Origin: Rhizobium sp. ARZ01
GTDB taxonomy: Bacteria; Pseudomonadota; Alphaproteobacteria; Rhizobiales; Rhizobiaceae
Assembly: GCF_014851675.1 (NCBI RefSeq)
Contig: NZ_JACVAE010000001.1
Span: forward strand, 1,178,001-1,242,000
DNA: 64,000 bases
Reading direction: 5' to 3'
A program made the position numbers and the translations under genes. Of the stretch, positions 52,133 to 61,596 are shown one piece after another (position 1 is the first letter of the stretch; each line of letters opens with the position of its first letter). Under the pieces are notes generated by a model. That model was not told the origin of the DNA, searched no databases, and was given only the letters and a program-made list of their open reading frames with translations.

Positions 52133-52440
52133 TCCGACGCGTTGAATTTGTGCAGTGCAATATCGACATGGATGATATGCGCAAGGCGCATGTCGGATCG
52201 GCCATCGTTCAGGCGGGGGCGAATTGCTCCATTTTTCGCCAAATCGATGCGCTGTTTCCGGCATTCAAGCGGAAACGGCTATGCATTTCGGGAAAATGCG
52301 GAATATGGCGTGCTTTTCGCCTAATTCTCCCCTGTTGTGTCGTCTGCTACCTGCGCGCTAGTTTGGGTACTGGATTGGCTTGACAGGAGCGCGAATCGGC
52401 GCGCGCAATAGGCTTCGCGAATACGGGAGACCACAGGCGA
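52133..52440. other. Region between the sRNA locus and the DUF2157 gene
   Basis: No gene is supported. It holds a TGCAsTGCA site (52151-52160) placed 17 bp before the CTATAT box of the sRNA A transcript, and the upstream region of the DUF2157 gene. Confidence 0.5.
52151..52160 (-). promoter_or_regulatory. TGCAsTGCA site 4, upstream of sRNA copy A
   Basis: On the minus strand TTGCACTGCAC is followed after exactly 17 bp by CTATAT (52127-52132), so the motif covers the -35 position, as at site 1. Confidence 0.5.
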
Positions 52441-53544
52441 ATGTATCGGGGGCGATTGGAACGGGACCTGCGGGTCTGGACTGAAAAAGGTCTGATCGAC
52501 GGTTCGACCGCAGGCAGGCTCCTGGTGGAGTACGACCAGCGCGAAAGCTCTTTCAGTCTCGGACGGGTGCTTATGGTGATTGCGGCGCTGCTTCTGAGTG
52601 GCGCGGTGCTGTTGCTGATCGCGGCCAACTGGGAAGCCATCCCGCGGGTTGCGAGACTGGTGGGGATCGTGACGCTCATCTGGTTCGCCTACGTCGCGGC
52701 GGCGCTTCTGCGTAATCGAGGAGCCCTGCGCCTGTCGGAAGCGGTACTCGTTGCGGGCATTCTCTTCTTCGGTGGCGCGATCGCACTGGTCGGCCAGATG
52801 TATCACCTGTCCGGTGATGCGACCCAGGCTTCGCTTGTCTGGTTCGCGGGCGGCGCGATCACCGCCTTTCTGTTCCGTTCCGCCACCGCTACCGCCGTCT
52901 GCGGCGTGCTGGCGTTTGTCGTGGCAGGCACAGAATGGTCCGACAACTTCGGGATCAACGATCGACTGCTGCTTTGGCTCCTACCCGTCATGGCGGCGGT
53001 TGTGATTGCCCTGGTACGCTTCACCGATGCGACCCGGTCGCGTCATCTCGCCTATCTCCTGATGGTCGCCTGGGTTCTGCTTCTTTATGGAGAATACGAC
53101 ACGCCCGCGACGGCGCTTGCGATCGCCGGCGTTGGTGGCACCTGCTTTCTGCTTGCCACGTTGCAGGCTTCACCACTTCGACATCTTGCCGCAAATGCCG
53201 GAGCGGCACCGGCCTTTTACGCATTCCTGCTCCTTCTGATTGGGCTACTGATTCTTCACATCGAGACGAATGGCATCGGCGAGCGGCTGCTGCTCGGGAG
53301 CGTCACGCTAGTCGTTGCGATTGGGGGCATCGCCATTTCGGGGCGGGACAATGGCGCCGTGCGCTATCTCGCCTATGCTGCATTTGCGGCGGAATCGCTC
53401 TACCTGGCGTCCGAAACGCTCGGCTCCATTCTCGGTACCTCCGGGTTCTTTCTCATCTCCGGCCTGGTCGTGGGGGCCATCGCCTGGATCGTCATTCGAC
53501 TGGAGCGGCGTTTCGCTGTCAGAAACATGGAGGCGGGACAATGA
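52441..53544 (+). CDS. DUF2157 multi-span membrane protein
   Basis: A 367-residue protein. The cytoplasmic N-terminus (LERDLRVWTEKGLIDGSTAG) and the first span region (VLMVIAALLLSGAVLLLIAA, then NWEAIPRVARL) are diagnostic for DUF2157. About ten further hydrophobic segments follow. Function unknown. In many bacteria it is paired with a GDYXXLXY-domain protein, and that partner follows here with an ATGA overlap, so the two likely act as a unit in the inner membrane. Confidence 0.88.
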   Translation: MYRGRLERDLRVWTEKGLIDGSTAGRLLVEYDQRESSFSLGRVLMVIAALLLSGAVLLLIAANWEAIPRVARLVGIVTLIWFAYVAAALLRNRGALRLSEAVLVAGILFFGGAIALVGQMYHLSGDATQASLVWFAGGAITAFLFRSATATAVCGVLAFVVAGTEWSDNFGINDRLLLWLLPVMAAVVIALVRFTDATRSRHLAYLLMVAWVLLLYGEYDTPATALAIAGVGGTCFLLATLQASPLRHLAANAGAAPAFYAFLLLLIGLLILHIETNGIGERLLLGSVTLVVAIGGIAISGRDNGAVRYLAYAAFAAESLYLASETLGSILGTSGFFLISGLVVGAIAWIVIRLERRFAVRNMEAGQ

Positions 53545-54134
53545 ACAAACCGAACTCGCTCTTTCGGATGCCGCCCATGCTGGCAGCCGTCCTCGCCGCG
53601 CTGGTTCAGACAGCCGTCCTTGGTTACATGGTCGAAACCCGGGCTTCGATACTTCGAATCGGTACCGAAGTGCGGCTCAAAACCGCACCGGTCGATCCGC
53701 GCGATCTGCTCCGGGGCGACTATGTAACGCTCGGCTATCAGATATCGACAATCGATAAATCGATCATAACCGGCGAGGCGCCGGTGGTCTCTGGTCTGCA
53801 AACCCTGTGGGTTCGGCTCGTGCCAGGCGCCGATGGGCTGTGGACCGCAAGCCAGGCCTCCTTCGCACCCTTGACGCAACAAGAGGGAAGCGTCGTCGCG
53901 CGGACATCGCCGTTCGAATACTATCCGGGATTGGACGGCCAGGTGCCGGATACGATCTCTGTCGCCTACGGCATCGAGCGCTACTATGTCCCGGAGGGTG
54001 AGGGTAGGGTGCTCGAGGAGGCAAGAAATGCTCAGGCGCTCGAGGTCGCAGCGCGCGTTTCGACGGCAGGCAGGATGCAGATCCGGCAAATCCTGCTTGA
54101 CGGCGAGCCGGCCTATGACGAGCCACTGTATTGA
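53541..54134 (+). CDS. GDYXXLXY domain-containing membrane protein
   Basis: A 197-residue protein: one N-terminal span (MLAAVLAALVQTAVLGYMVE), then the signature VDPRDLLRGDYVTLGYQIST and a beta-rich periplasmic part (ISVAYGIERYYVPEGEGRVL). The domain is named for the GDYVTLGY motif; no activity is known. The ATG overlaps the DUF2157 stop. The longer frame from 52935 lies inside the upstream gene and is not used. Confidence 0.88.
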   Translation: MNKPNSLFRMPPMLAAVLAALVQTAVLGYMVETRASILRIGTEVRLKTAPVDPRDLLRGDYVTLGYQISTIDKSIITGEAPVVSGLQTLWVRLVPGADGLWTASQASFAPLTQQEGSVVARTSPFEYYPGLDGQVPDTISVAYGIERYYVPEGEGRVLEEARNAQALEVAARVSTAGRMQIRQILLDGEPAYDEPLY

Positions 54135-54300
54135 TTTTGCCGTGTTATCGGCGTCTTTCGCGTCATCAGGATGTGTCGTGTTCCGGTCCGTCACATTTTT
54201 GCTTTGATACCTGCGAAACGGGTGTTATAGAGACGCCGCGCTCGGGAGGCGCGCCCATCTGGGCGCCGGACGGCGAGGCCGCTGATGCGGCTTTCTGAAC

Positions 54301-54385
<85 letters not shown>

Positions 54386-54655
54386 GAAGCTCTCTGGCCT
54401 GGCAATTTGCGCCTCGTCCGATGGGCAGAGTCCGGCCGAAAGCTCCCGAGGGAAGCGCGGCATGGACCCGGAATTGGCGTATGAGGCCCCATTGAAGCGC
54501 TTTCAACGGGACGGATCATGCGCCGGAGCGCCATTTTGCTTGCCAAAAGGCCACCGATAACAGTAAAGCCACTCCCGGCAAATGGACCCGGAGGGGTGCC
54601 CGCCAAAGGACCGGTTCCGGCGGGGGCACCGCCATATCGAAACGAAGGTTTGAAC

Positions 54656-56116
54656 ATGCAGGTAATCGAAACGCTCGCTGAAGGGCTGAAGCGCGAACTC
54701 AAGGTCGTCATTCCGGCCAAGGATATGGAAGCTCAGATGAATGAGCGCCTGGCGGATGCCAAGGATCGCGTTCGCATCAACGGTTTCCGTCCGGGCAAGG
54801 TTCCGGTCGCCCACCTCAAGAAGGTCTACGGCAAGTCGATCATGGCTGACCTCGTCAACGAGATCATCCGCGAGAAGCCGACCGCGATTCTCTCCGAGCG
54901 CGGCGAAAAGTCGGCAACGCAGCCGGAAATCGCCATGACCGAGGATCAGGCCGAGGCCGAAAAGATCCTGGCAGCTGAGGCGGATTTCCAGTTCACCCTG
55001 TCCTACGAAATCATCCCGGCCATCGAGCTGAAGGACGCCTCCGGCATCAAGGTCACCCGCGAAGTCGTCGAGATCGCCGACAAGGAAGTCGACGACCAGA
55101 TCCTGAAGATCGCCGAGAGCGCCCGCACCTACGAGACCAAGAAGGGCAAGGCCGCTGAAGGCGACCGCGTCACCATGGACTACCTCGGCAAGGTCGATGG
55201 CGTTGCCTTCGACGGCGGCAAGGACGAGGACGCTGAGCTGGTCATCGGCTCCAACCGCTTCATCCCGGGCTTCGAAGACCAGCTCGTTGGCCTCAAGGCC
55301 GGCGATGAGAAGGTCATCACCGTCACCTTCCCGGCTGAGTATCCGGCTGCCCACCTTGCCGGCAAGGAAGCCACCTTCGACATCAAGGTCAAGGACGTTG
55401 CGGCTCCGGCCGACCTCAAGATCGACGACGAACTCGCCGAGAAGCTCGGCCTCGAATCGGTCGATCGCCTGCGCGAAGTCGTTCGCGGCCAGATCGAAAG
55501 CCAGTTCGGCTCGGTCACCCGCCAGAAGGTTAAGCGTCAGATCCTCGACCAACTGGACGAGATGTACAAGTTCGACACGCCGCAGCGCCTAGTTGACGCC
55601 GAGTTCGAGAACATCTGGCGCCAGATCAACACCGACCTGCAGCAGGCCGGCAAGACCTTCGCTGACGAGGACACGACCGAAGAGGAAGCCCGCGAGGAGT
55701 ATCGCAAGCTCGCCGAGCGCCGCGTCCGCCTCGGCCTCGTTCTCTCGGAAATCGGCGAGAAGGCCGGCGTAGAGGTCTCCGACGAGGAAATGCAGCGTTC
55801 GCTGTTCGAGCAGCTGCGCCAGTTCCCCGGCCAGGAAAAGCAGATCCTCGACTACTTCCGCAAGACGCCGGGCGCTTCCGCATCGCTGCGCGCCCCGCTG
55901 TTCGAAGAGAAGGTCGTCGATCACCTGCTGGGCCAGGTCGCCGTAACGGACAAGACCGTCTCCAAGGAAGAGCTGATGGCTGACGACGAAGCCGAGGAAG
56001 GCAAGTCGGAAGGCAAGAAGGCACCGAAGAAGAAGGCTGCCGCTGCTGAAGGCGAAGAAGCGCCGAAGAAGAAGGCCCCGGCCAAGAAAAAGGCTGCGGA
56101 CGACAGCGCCGAATAA
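54656..56116 (+). CDS. tig: Trigger factor, ribosome-bound chaperone
   Basis: A 486-residue chaperone and peptidyl-prolyl isomerase. The ribosome-binding domain holds the signature [20 protein letters not shown]. The FKBP-type domain is at about 160-240 ([40 protein letters not shown]). The C-terminal helical chaperone arms follow. A Lys/Ala-rich tail with repeated PKKKA-type motifs extends the end, as in other rhizobia. GAAGG precedes ATG 54656. Shared terminator with the convergent protease gene. Confidence 0.96.
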   Translation: MQVIETLAEGLKRELKVVIPAKDMEAQMNERLADAKDRVRINGFRPGKVPVAHLKKVYGKSIMADLVNEIIREKPTAILSERGEKSATQPEIAMTEDQAEAEKILAAEADFQFTLSYEIIPAIELKDASGIKVTREVVEIADKEVDDQILKIAESARTYETKKGKAAEGDRVTMDYLGKVDGVAFDGGKDEDAELVIGSNRFIPGFEDQLVGLKAGDEKVITVTFPAEYPAAHLAGKEATFDIKVKDVAAPADLKIDDELAEKLGLESVDRLREVVRGQIESQFGSVTRQKVKRQILDQLDEMYKFDTPQRLVDAEFENIWRQINTDLQQAGKTFADEDTTEEEAREEYRKLAERRVRLGLVLSEIGEKAGVEVSDEEMQRSLFEQLRQFPGQEKQILDYFRKTPGASASLRAPLFEEKVVDHLLGQVAVTDKTVSKEELMADDEAEEGKSEGKKAPKKKAAAAEGEEAPKKKAPAKKKAADDSAE

Positions 56117-56141
56117 TATCGGACGTTTGTGCTGGAATTGG

Positions 56142-56170
56142 AAAGGCCGCCCGCAGGGCGGCCTTTCTCG
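56142..56170. terminator. Terminator between tig and the protease gene
   Basis: 11-bp stem AAAGGCCGCCC / GGGCGGCCTTT with loop GCA, then CTCG; most likely serves tig, but the stem is symmetrical. Confidence 0.8.
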
Positions 56171-56225
56171 TTGTGGGATTGGGTCCTGCTCCAGAGAGAA
56201 TGGCGGCACGCAGGCGGTGGCCGCG

Positions 56226-58277
56226 TCAAACCACCATGAAGTCCAAGTGGTTCATGTTCAGGCCGGAGGAGAGCGAGGCGATCTGCGTACGTCCGCCACT
56301 TTCATTGCCGTTGGAATCGTAGAACAGCCGGCCCGCATCGGTTTCGTAGATGATGCGGTCCGAGCCATCCGCAGCCAGTCCGCTGGTGTTCGCCCGAAAC
56401 GCGGCCGCTACCAGCGCGCCGGCGGCACCGAGCGCGGTGAAAATGGAATTCTCCAGATGTATCGTGTCGCTCGGAACCGAGAAATCGGTAATCCGGTCCA
56501 CATTGTCAGTTCTGGGAGCCGTGTTGAAGAGGAACCCATCCGCTCCAGTTCCCCCGGTCAGAATGTCGTTTCCGACCGCGCCTGAGATTAGGTCGTTGCC
56601 ACTTCCGCCGTTGATTTGGTTGCCGCTCGCATTGCCGTAGAGACGGTCGCTGAACGACGATCCTAACAGGTCCTCTACTGCCCGGTAAGTATCGCCGTGT
56701 GCTTCCCCGGTGTTGATTGCGGCGTTTGCCAGACTGGCCGTTAAACCCTTTGAGGCCTGAGCGTAGGACGCAGTGTCGCAACCCGCGCTACCGTCGAGAG
56801 TATCGCCGCCTGTGCCGCCGATCAGCAGGTCATTGCCATTCCCCCCAAAGAGTCGGTCGTTGGCTGCAAGACCCCAGAGTTTGTCATTGCCGCCGTTGCC
56901 GCGCAATGCGTTGGCAGTGGCATTCCCAGTGATGGTATCGCCGGCCGAGCCGCCGTTGGCATTTTCGATCAGCGAACGCGGATCACCTTCAAACTGAAAG
57001 GCATTGAAGACATTGCCGCGGGCGAAACCGTCGTTCGGTCCGCCGCCCAGAAAGGCGAGCTGAACGGCCGAGAAGGTTGAACTTTCCCCCGGGTTGAGAT
57101 TGATCCGCAGGGCTGTCGTGTAGTTGGACAGATCGTAGGTGTCGATTCCGTTCCCGTCCCAGATCGTTGAGAAGATCCGGTTTGCCCCTGGGGCAATCGC
57201 CAGCACACCGTTGACACAGAAGTCGCCGCTCGTTGGGTTCCATGTGTAGACAGTGTTGCCGCCATTGGCGGTGAAATCGGCGCCGTACAGGGTCTGCAAG
57301 GCGAGAATATCGGCCATCATGAATGTTTGCGGTGCGCCGAAGGGCTCGTAGTCATAGCCGCTTGTCGTGTCGCCGATGTAGCTCGGGCCGGTCATGACGC
57401 TGAATTCGAGCGAATTGTAAGCCGCAGGCAGGGCGGTGGCGCCCGGGCCGCTGGCCTCATGACCATGTTTCAGCCCGAGCGCATGCCCCATTTCATGAAG
57501 CACCACATGCCAGGCATAGTTGCCTGCGATCGGGTCCTTGAGGCTATTGATGGTGCCATCATAGGTGTTGCCATAAAACGCATCTCCGCCGTGCGGGCGC
57601 TCCTCGGGATAGTACGCATAGGCTGTCGCGGCATCGCCGGAGTTTGCCGCCCTGATGGTCGCATCGCTGGCGCCAGACCCGGCGTAGCTGATGTTGAGCT
57701 TGGTAAACCCTTCGACGGAGAAGCCCACCGCCCCGGCAGGCTGCCCGTAGACGGTCGTATCCAGCATCGCGTGAAAGGCTAGCCTTTGCGCGTCGGTGAG
57801 CTGGGAAAAATCCTGGAACTGGGCGCTGACCCCGTCGCCATCGCCGTCAGATTGGTAGCCGGAGGTATAGTCGGACGGTGCGTCTGTGTCACTGTAGGTA
57901 ATTGTCGGTTCATTCCAGCGCACCCCGATGAGAAGCCCATCCACGATCGCGTTGCCAGTCGGGCCGACTGATATCGTCCGGGAGGCGTTTCCGCTGGCGG
58001 TTGGGGCGGGGGTGTTGGCATTCGGCCCTTGCACGTTGTCTGGTCCTGACAGGCGACTTGATTGAGCAAACAGCCGTTCGCCCGGGTCGTGTGTTTCCAT
58101 CGAGGGGTAGACAAAGCTCTGCCAGAGCGTTGCTGAAGCGGGCGTTTCCACAAGGTCGTGGAATGTCATGGTGGTCAGGAACGAAATTCCCTTGCTTTCC
58201 ATGAACAAAGCCGCGGGATTGCTGCCCAACCACGTCAGATCGAGAAATGGTGAGTGCATTCGCGCTCTTGCGGTCAT
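56226..58277 (-). CDS. Serralysin-like M10 metalloprotease with RTX repeats
   Basis: A 683-residue secreted protease. The zinc site HEMGHALGLKHGH is at about 261-273, with the Met-turn SVMTGPSYIG after it. RTX calcium-binding nonapeptides run from about 455 (GNGGNDKLWGLAANDRLFGG, then NGNDLLIGGTGGDTLDG; a second block GGSGNDLISGAVGNDILTGG). The C-terminus ends in hydrophobic LDFMVV, typical of a type I secretion signal; there is no N-terminal signal peptide. GGAGGAAC precedes ATG 58277. No ABC/adaptor genes are adjacent, so a remote exporter plus TolC would be needed. Possible role in host interaction or nutrition. Confidence 0.93.
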   Translation of the reverse strand: MTARARMHSPFLDLTWLGSNPAALFMESKGISFLTTMTFHDLVETPASATLWQSFVYPSMETHDPGERLFAQSSRLSGPDNVQGPNANTPAPTASGNASRTISVGPTGNAIVDGLLIGVRWNEPTITYSDTDAPSDYTSGYQSDGDGDGVSAQFQDFSQLTDAQRLAFHAMLDTTVYGQPAGAVGFSVEGFTKLNISYAGSGASDATIRAANSGDAATAYAYYPEERPHGGDAFYGNTYDGTINSLKDPIAGNYAWHVVLHEMGHALGLKHGHEASGPGATALPAAYNSLEFSVMTGPSYIGDTTSGYDYEPFGAPQTFMMADILALQTLYGADFTANGGNTVYTWNPTSGDFCVNGVLAIAPGANRIFSTIWDGNGIDTYDLSNYTTALRINLNPGESSTFSAVQLAFLGGGPNDGFARGNVFNAFQFEGDPRSLIENANGGSAGDTITGNATANALRGNGGNDKLWGLAANDRLFGGNGNDLLIGGTGGDTLDGSAGCDTASYAQASKGLTASLANAAINTGEAHGDTYRAVEDLLGSSFSDRLYGNASGNQINGGSGNDLISGAVGNDILTGGTGADGFLFNTAPRTDNVDRITDFSVPSDTIHLENSIFTALGAAGALVAAAFRANTSGLAADGSDRIIYETDAGRLFYDSNGNESGGRTQIASLSSGLNMNHLDFMVV

Positions 58278-58743
58278 AGTTCCTCCTTCGACGCACCACG
58301 CGGCAGCGAAACCGTGCAACGCAGGCGCCGTAATTAAGCTTCAGAATTGCGCTGGAAATTCTCCCTGAGATAGAACGCGGCCTGGCCGACTATCTCAATA
58401 CCCCACTACCGCCGCGCGATAGATGGTGGACCGTGATGCAGTAGATTTGGTGCGTCTTGGTTTCAGGTGTTTGTCCTCCTCCTCAACCGCTATACGCCGG
58501 AAATTTCGCCCTGCGATGTGGTCTTCCGCCGTTCGATGGAAGTCGGTTTCGATCAAGCGGAGGGTGAGGCTACGATAATTAAGGGGATGCTACAATAAAC
58601 TTTTGCGGCTGGATGTGGCAGGTCACAACTCCTGCGGCGTGGCGTGGGTGCCGCTAACTACCGGCGTCCTGTATGAAGGACCCTGCACGAAGGGTGCTGT
58701 CACATCCGACCGAACTGGTTGTCCGGGCGGCGTTCGTCCTGGT
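58278..58743. other. 466-bp intergenic region between the protease and znuA
   Basis: Upstream region of the protease gene and downstream of znuA. No gene, RNA, clear promoter or terminator could be supported. Confidence 0.5.
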
Positions 58744-59721
58744 TCAACCGCCGGAGCCAAGGCACTGCCTCATTGAGGCTGCCATCGCACGCATCAACTC
58801 CGTGTAAAGGTTTGGCCCCTCGGCAAGCGTCGCTCCCTCCGGATCGAGGACGCCGGATTTGGCAGTAGTTCCCTCCAGCACTACGTTGACCAGCTTTGGC
58901 TCGAATTGCGGTTCGGCGAAGACGCAGGCCGCACCCAATTCGGTGACCTTCTGCCGGATCTGTGAAATCCGCTCCGCGCCCGGCGTCGTCTCGGGGCTCA
59001 CGGTGATGGAGCCGGCGACTCGCATGCCGTAGCGGTGTTCGAAATACTGATAGGCGTCGTGGAAGACGATGAAGGGTTTGTCCTTCACGGGCGTGAGCGT
59101 CTCAGCGATCTCCCGATCGAGGGCATCAATGCTCTGATTGAGCGCTGCCAAGTTTGCTTCATAGGTGGGCGCGTTCGACGGGTCCGCTGCAGAGAGCGTG
59201 CTTTCGATTGCCGCTGCCAAAGCCTTGGCATTGACGGGATTTAGCCAGATATGAGTGTCGGCGCCTTCGTGGGCATGCTCGTGTGCGTCTTCGCTGCCAT
59301 GTGCATCGGCGATGTCATGCCTGTCTGTATCTTCATGTTGTTCGTCCGAATGCTGCTCGAAAGGACCGCCTGCCCGAAAACTCAGTTTCTCCAGGCCAGG
59401 TGCGTCTTCCAGCTCAACGACAATTGCTTCGTTTCCAAGGGCCTCAAGGGGCTTTGCAAGGAATGCCTCGAGGCCATGTCCCACCCAAAACACGATATCG
59501 GCGTCTTGCAGGGCGGCGGCGTTGGACGGTTTCAGGGAATAGGTATGGGGGGAGGCTGCGCCTTCAACGATCAGGGTCGGCTCGCCGACGCCCTTCATGA
59601 CAGAGGCGACGAGGGAGTGGATCGGCTTGATCGAGACCACTACGTTCGGGGAGGCTGCCTGCGCGATTCCGGCGGTGGCAAATAGAAAGGCGGCGGAAAG
59701 GGACAGGATGGTCGGTTTCAC
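58744..59721 (-). CDS. znuA: Zinc ABC transporter periplasmic binding protein ZnuA
   Basis: A 325-residue periplasmic zinc-binding protein (cluster 9 family). Signal peptide ILSLSAAFLFATAGIAQA; the zinc ligands are expected in GAASPHTYSLKPS (first His), THIWLNPVNA (second) and FIVFHDAYQYFEHRYG (third). A charged loop rich in His/Asp/Glu (about 120-155) is the usual zinc-scavenging loop. GTG 59721 is chosen since GGAG lies 8 bases upstream; TTG 59727 is too close. It is divergent from znuC with two Zur-box-like palindromes in between. Confidence 0.94.
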   Translation of the reverse strand: MKPTILSLSAAFLFATAGIAQAASPNVVVSIKPIHSLVASVMKGVGEPTLIVEGAASPHTYSLKPSNAAALQDADIVFWVGHGLEAFLAKPLEALGNEAIVVELEDAPGLEKLSFRAGGPFEQHSDEQHEDTDRHDIADAHGSEDAHEHAHEGADTHIWLNPVNAKALAAAIESTLSAADPSNAPTYEANLAALNQSIDALDREIAETLTPVKDKPFIVFHDAYQYFEHRYGMRVAGSITVSPETTPGAERISQIRQKVTELGAACVFAEPQFEPKLVNVVLEGTTAKSGVLDPEGATLAEGPNLYTELMRAMAASMRQCLGSGG

Positions 59722-59743
59722 GGTCAAGTCTCCGGCTCGATAA

Positions 59744-59760
59744 ATGTAATGTTATTACAT
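59744..59760. promoter_or_regulatory. Zur-box-like palindrome 1 (znuA side)
   Basis: ATGTAAT-GTT-ATTACAT, a perfect 7-3-7 palindrome 23 bp upstream of the znuA start. Core GTAATGTTATTAC resembles Zur boxes of Alphaproteobacteria. Confidence 0.75.
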
Positions 59761-59766
59761 ACATTG

Positions 59767-59781
59767 CGTTATGGTATAACG
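59767..59781. promoter_or_regulatory. Zur-box-like palindrome 2 (znuC side)
   Basis: CGTTAT-GGT-ATAACG, containing GTTATGGTATAAC, close to the known GTTATAnTATAAC-type Zur site. It lies 42 bp upstream of the znuC start. Confidence 0.75.
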
Positions 59782-59822
59782 TGTGGCATAGCAAGCAGCA
59801 ATCGAACTTACGGACGAGTTCC

Positions 59823-60770
59823 ATGCTGCAATCCCATGTTCAGAGCCTGCCATCGCTGGTTTTGCTTTCCGGCGCCGGCGTGCGCCGGCAGGGCCGGTGG
59901 CTGGTGCGTGGCGTCGACTTCTCCATCTCCCGCGGCGAGATCGTTACCCTGATTGGGCCCAACGGCTCGGGGAAATCGACGACAGCCAAACTCGCGATCG
60001 GTGTCACCCGGCCCGACGAGGGCCATGTCTCGCGCCTTCCCAACCTTCGCGTCGGCTATGTCCCGCAGAAACTGTCGATCGACTGGACCATGCCGCTGAC
60101 GGTTGAGCGATTTATGACGCTGACGTCGCCGCTGCGTGGCGGTGAGATAGATGCCGCACTCGAGGCGACAGGCATCCGACATCTCGCCCGCGCCGAAGTG
60201 CAGCACCTGTCGGGGGGGGAATTCCAGCGTGCGTTGCTGGCCCGCGCCATTGCCCGCAAGCCCGACCTGCTGGTGCTCGACGAGCCGGTGCAGGGGGTGG
60301 ATTTTTCCGGCGAGATCGCGCTTTACGACCTGATCAAGACGATCCGGAACACGACCGGATGCGGCATTCTGCTCATCTCGCACGATCTGCACGTGGTGAT
60401 GGCCGAGACCGATACCGTTATCTGCCTCAACGGTCATGTCTGCTGCCGCGGCACGCCGGAGGTGGTCCGCGAGAGCCCTGAATATCTCCGCCTCTTCGGG
60501 GCTCGCGCTAGTCAGACACTTGCGTTCTATAGCCATCACCACGACCACACCCATCTGCCTGATGGCCGCGTGCTCCATGCAGACGGTTCCGTCACTGATC
60601 ATTGCCACCCCGATGACGGCCACCATAACGAGGACGCCGCCGCGACCGCCAGCCGTGCCGGACCGATGCGGATTGTCCATGAGCACGGGCCGGATTGTGG
60701 TTGCGGACACGACCATTCTAACCCCGCCGCAAAGACCGGGGACAAATTGACGGAGCAGCGCGATGCTTGA
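59823..60770 (+). CDS. znuC: Zinc ABC transporter ATPase ZnuC with His-rich C-terminus
   Basis: A 315-residue ATPase: Walker A GPNGSGKST, signature LSGGEFQRALLARAI, Walker B LLVLDEPVQGVD and switch His in LLISHDLHVVMAE. The last 75 residues contain three His/Asp/Cys clusters (SHHHDHTHLPDG, HCHPDDGHHNED, HEHGPDCGCGHDH), a likely zinc-sensing or buffering tail that is typical of rhizobial ZnuC and absent from most ABC ATPases. GGACGAG supports ATG 59823. Its stop overlaps znuB by 8 bp. Confidence 0.95.
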   Translation: MLQSHVQSLPSLVLLSGAGVRRQGRWLVRGVDFSISRGEIVTLIGPNGSGKSTTAKLAIGVTRPDEGHVSRLPNLRVGYVPQKLSIDWTMPLTVERFMTLTSPLRGGEIDAALEATGIRHLARAEVQHLSGGEFQRALLARAIARKPDLLVLDEPVQGVDFSGEIALYDLIKTIRNTTGCGILLISHDLHVVMAETDTVICLNGHVCCRGTPEVVRESPEYLRLFGARASQTLAFYSHHHDHTHLPDGRVLHADGSVTDHCHPDDGHHNEDAAATASRAGPMRIVHEHGPDCGCGHDHSNPAAKTGDKLTEQRDA

Positions 60771-61596
60771 CGACTTCTTCATCCGCGCGCTCCTCGCAGG
60801 CATCGGTCTGGCGCTGACAACCGGGCCGCTCGGCTGTTTCGTCATCTGGCGGCGCATGGCCTACTTCGGTGACACCATGGCGCATTCGGCGCTGCTTGGC
60901 GTAGCGCTGTCGCTGCTGTTCGAATTGAACCTGACGATCAGCGTTTTCGCCGTCGCCGCGGTGGTGTCGCTGGCACTTCTGCTGTTGCAAAAGCGCGGTA
61001 CGCTTTCCACCGATGCGCTGCTCGGCATTCTTTCACATGCCACGCTCGCGACCGGCCTCGTCATCGTCTCCTTCATAACCTGGGTGCGGTTCGATCTCGT
61101 CGGCTTCCTGTTCGGCGACATCCTGGCTGTGACCCAGGCCGATGTCAGTCTCGTCTGGGGTGGCGGCATTCTCGTCTTGTTTGCCATCATCTATCTCTGG
61201 CGACCGCTGATCGCCTCGACGGTCAACCCGGAACTCGCAGCCGCCGAAGGACTGGAGCCGGAGCGGGCCCGGCTGGCCTTCATGCTTCTGATGGCGCTGG
61301 TGATCGCAATCGCCATGAAGATCGTTGGCATTCTTCTGATCACCTCGCTGCTCATCATCCCCGCGGCGACCGCGCGGCGGTTCTCCACCAGCCCCGAGAT
61401 CATGGCCGTTCTTGCGTCACTGCTCGGCGCGGTCGCGGTTGCCGGCGGGCTGTTCGGTTCGCTGAAGTTCGACACGCCATCCGGGCCGTCGATCGTCGTG
61501 GCGGCGCTCGCAATCTTCCTCGTCAGTCTTCTGCCGTGGCGGGGCGGCGAACTCGACGCGACGGCGAAGACACAATCCGGAGGGAGCAGCCGATGA
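60763..61596 (+). CDS. znuB: Zinc ABC transporter permease ZnuB
   Basis: A 277-residue permease of the ABC-3 family with about eight spans. Signature RRMAYFGDTMAHSALLGVAL near the start and GILLITSLLIIPAATARRFS in the second half. GGAG lies 8 bases before the ATG inside the znuC end. Its stop overlaps the zur start (ATGA), so znuC, znuB and zur are one coupled operon. Confidence 0.95.
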   Translation: MLDDFFIRALLAGIGLALTTGPLGCFVIWRRMAYFGDTMAHSALLGVALSLLFELNLTISVFAVAAVVSLALLLLQKRGTLSTDALLGILSHATLATGLVIVSFITWVRFDLVGFLFGDILAVTQADVSLVWGGGILVLFAIIYLWRPLIASTVNPELAAAEGLEPERARLAFMLLMALVIAIAMKIVGILLITSLLIIPAATARRFSTSPEIMAVLASLLGAVAVAGGLFGSLKFDTPSGPSIVVAALAIFLVSLLPWRGGELDATAKTQSGGSSR

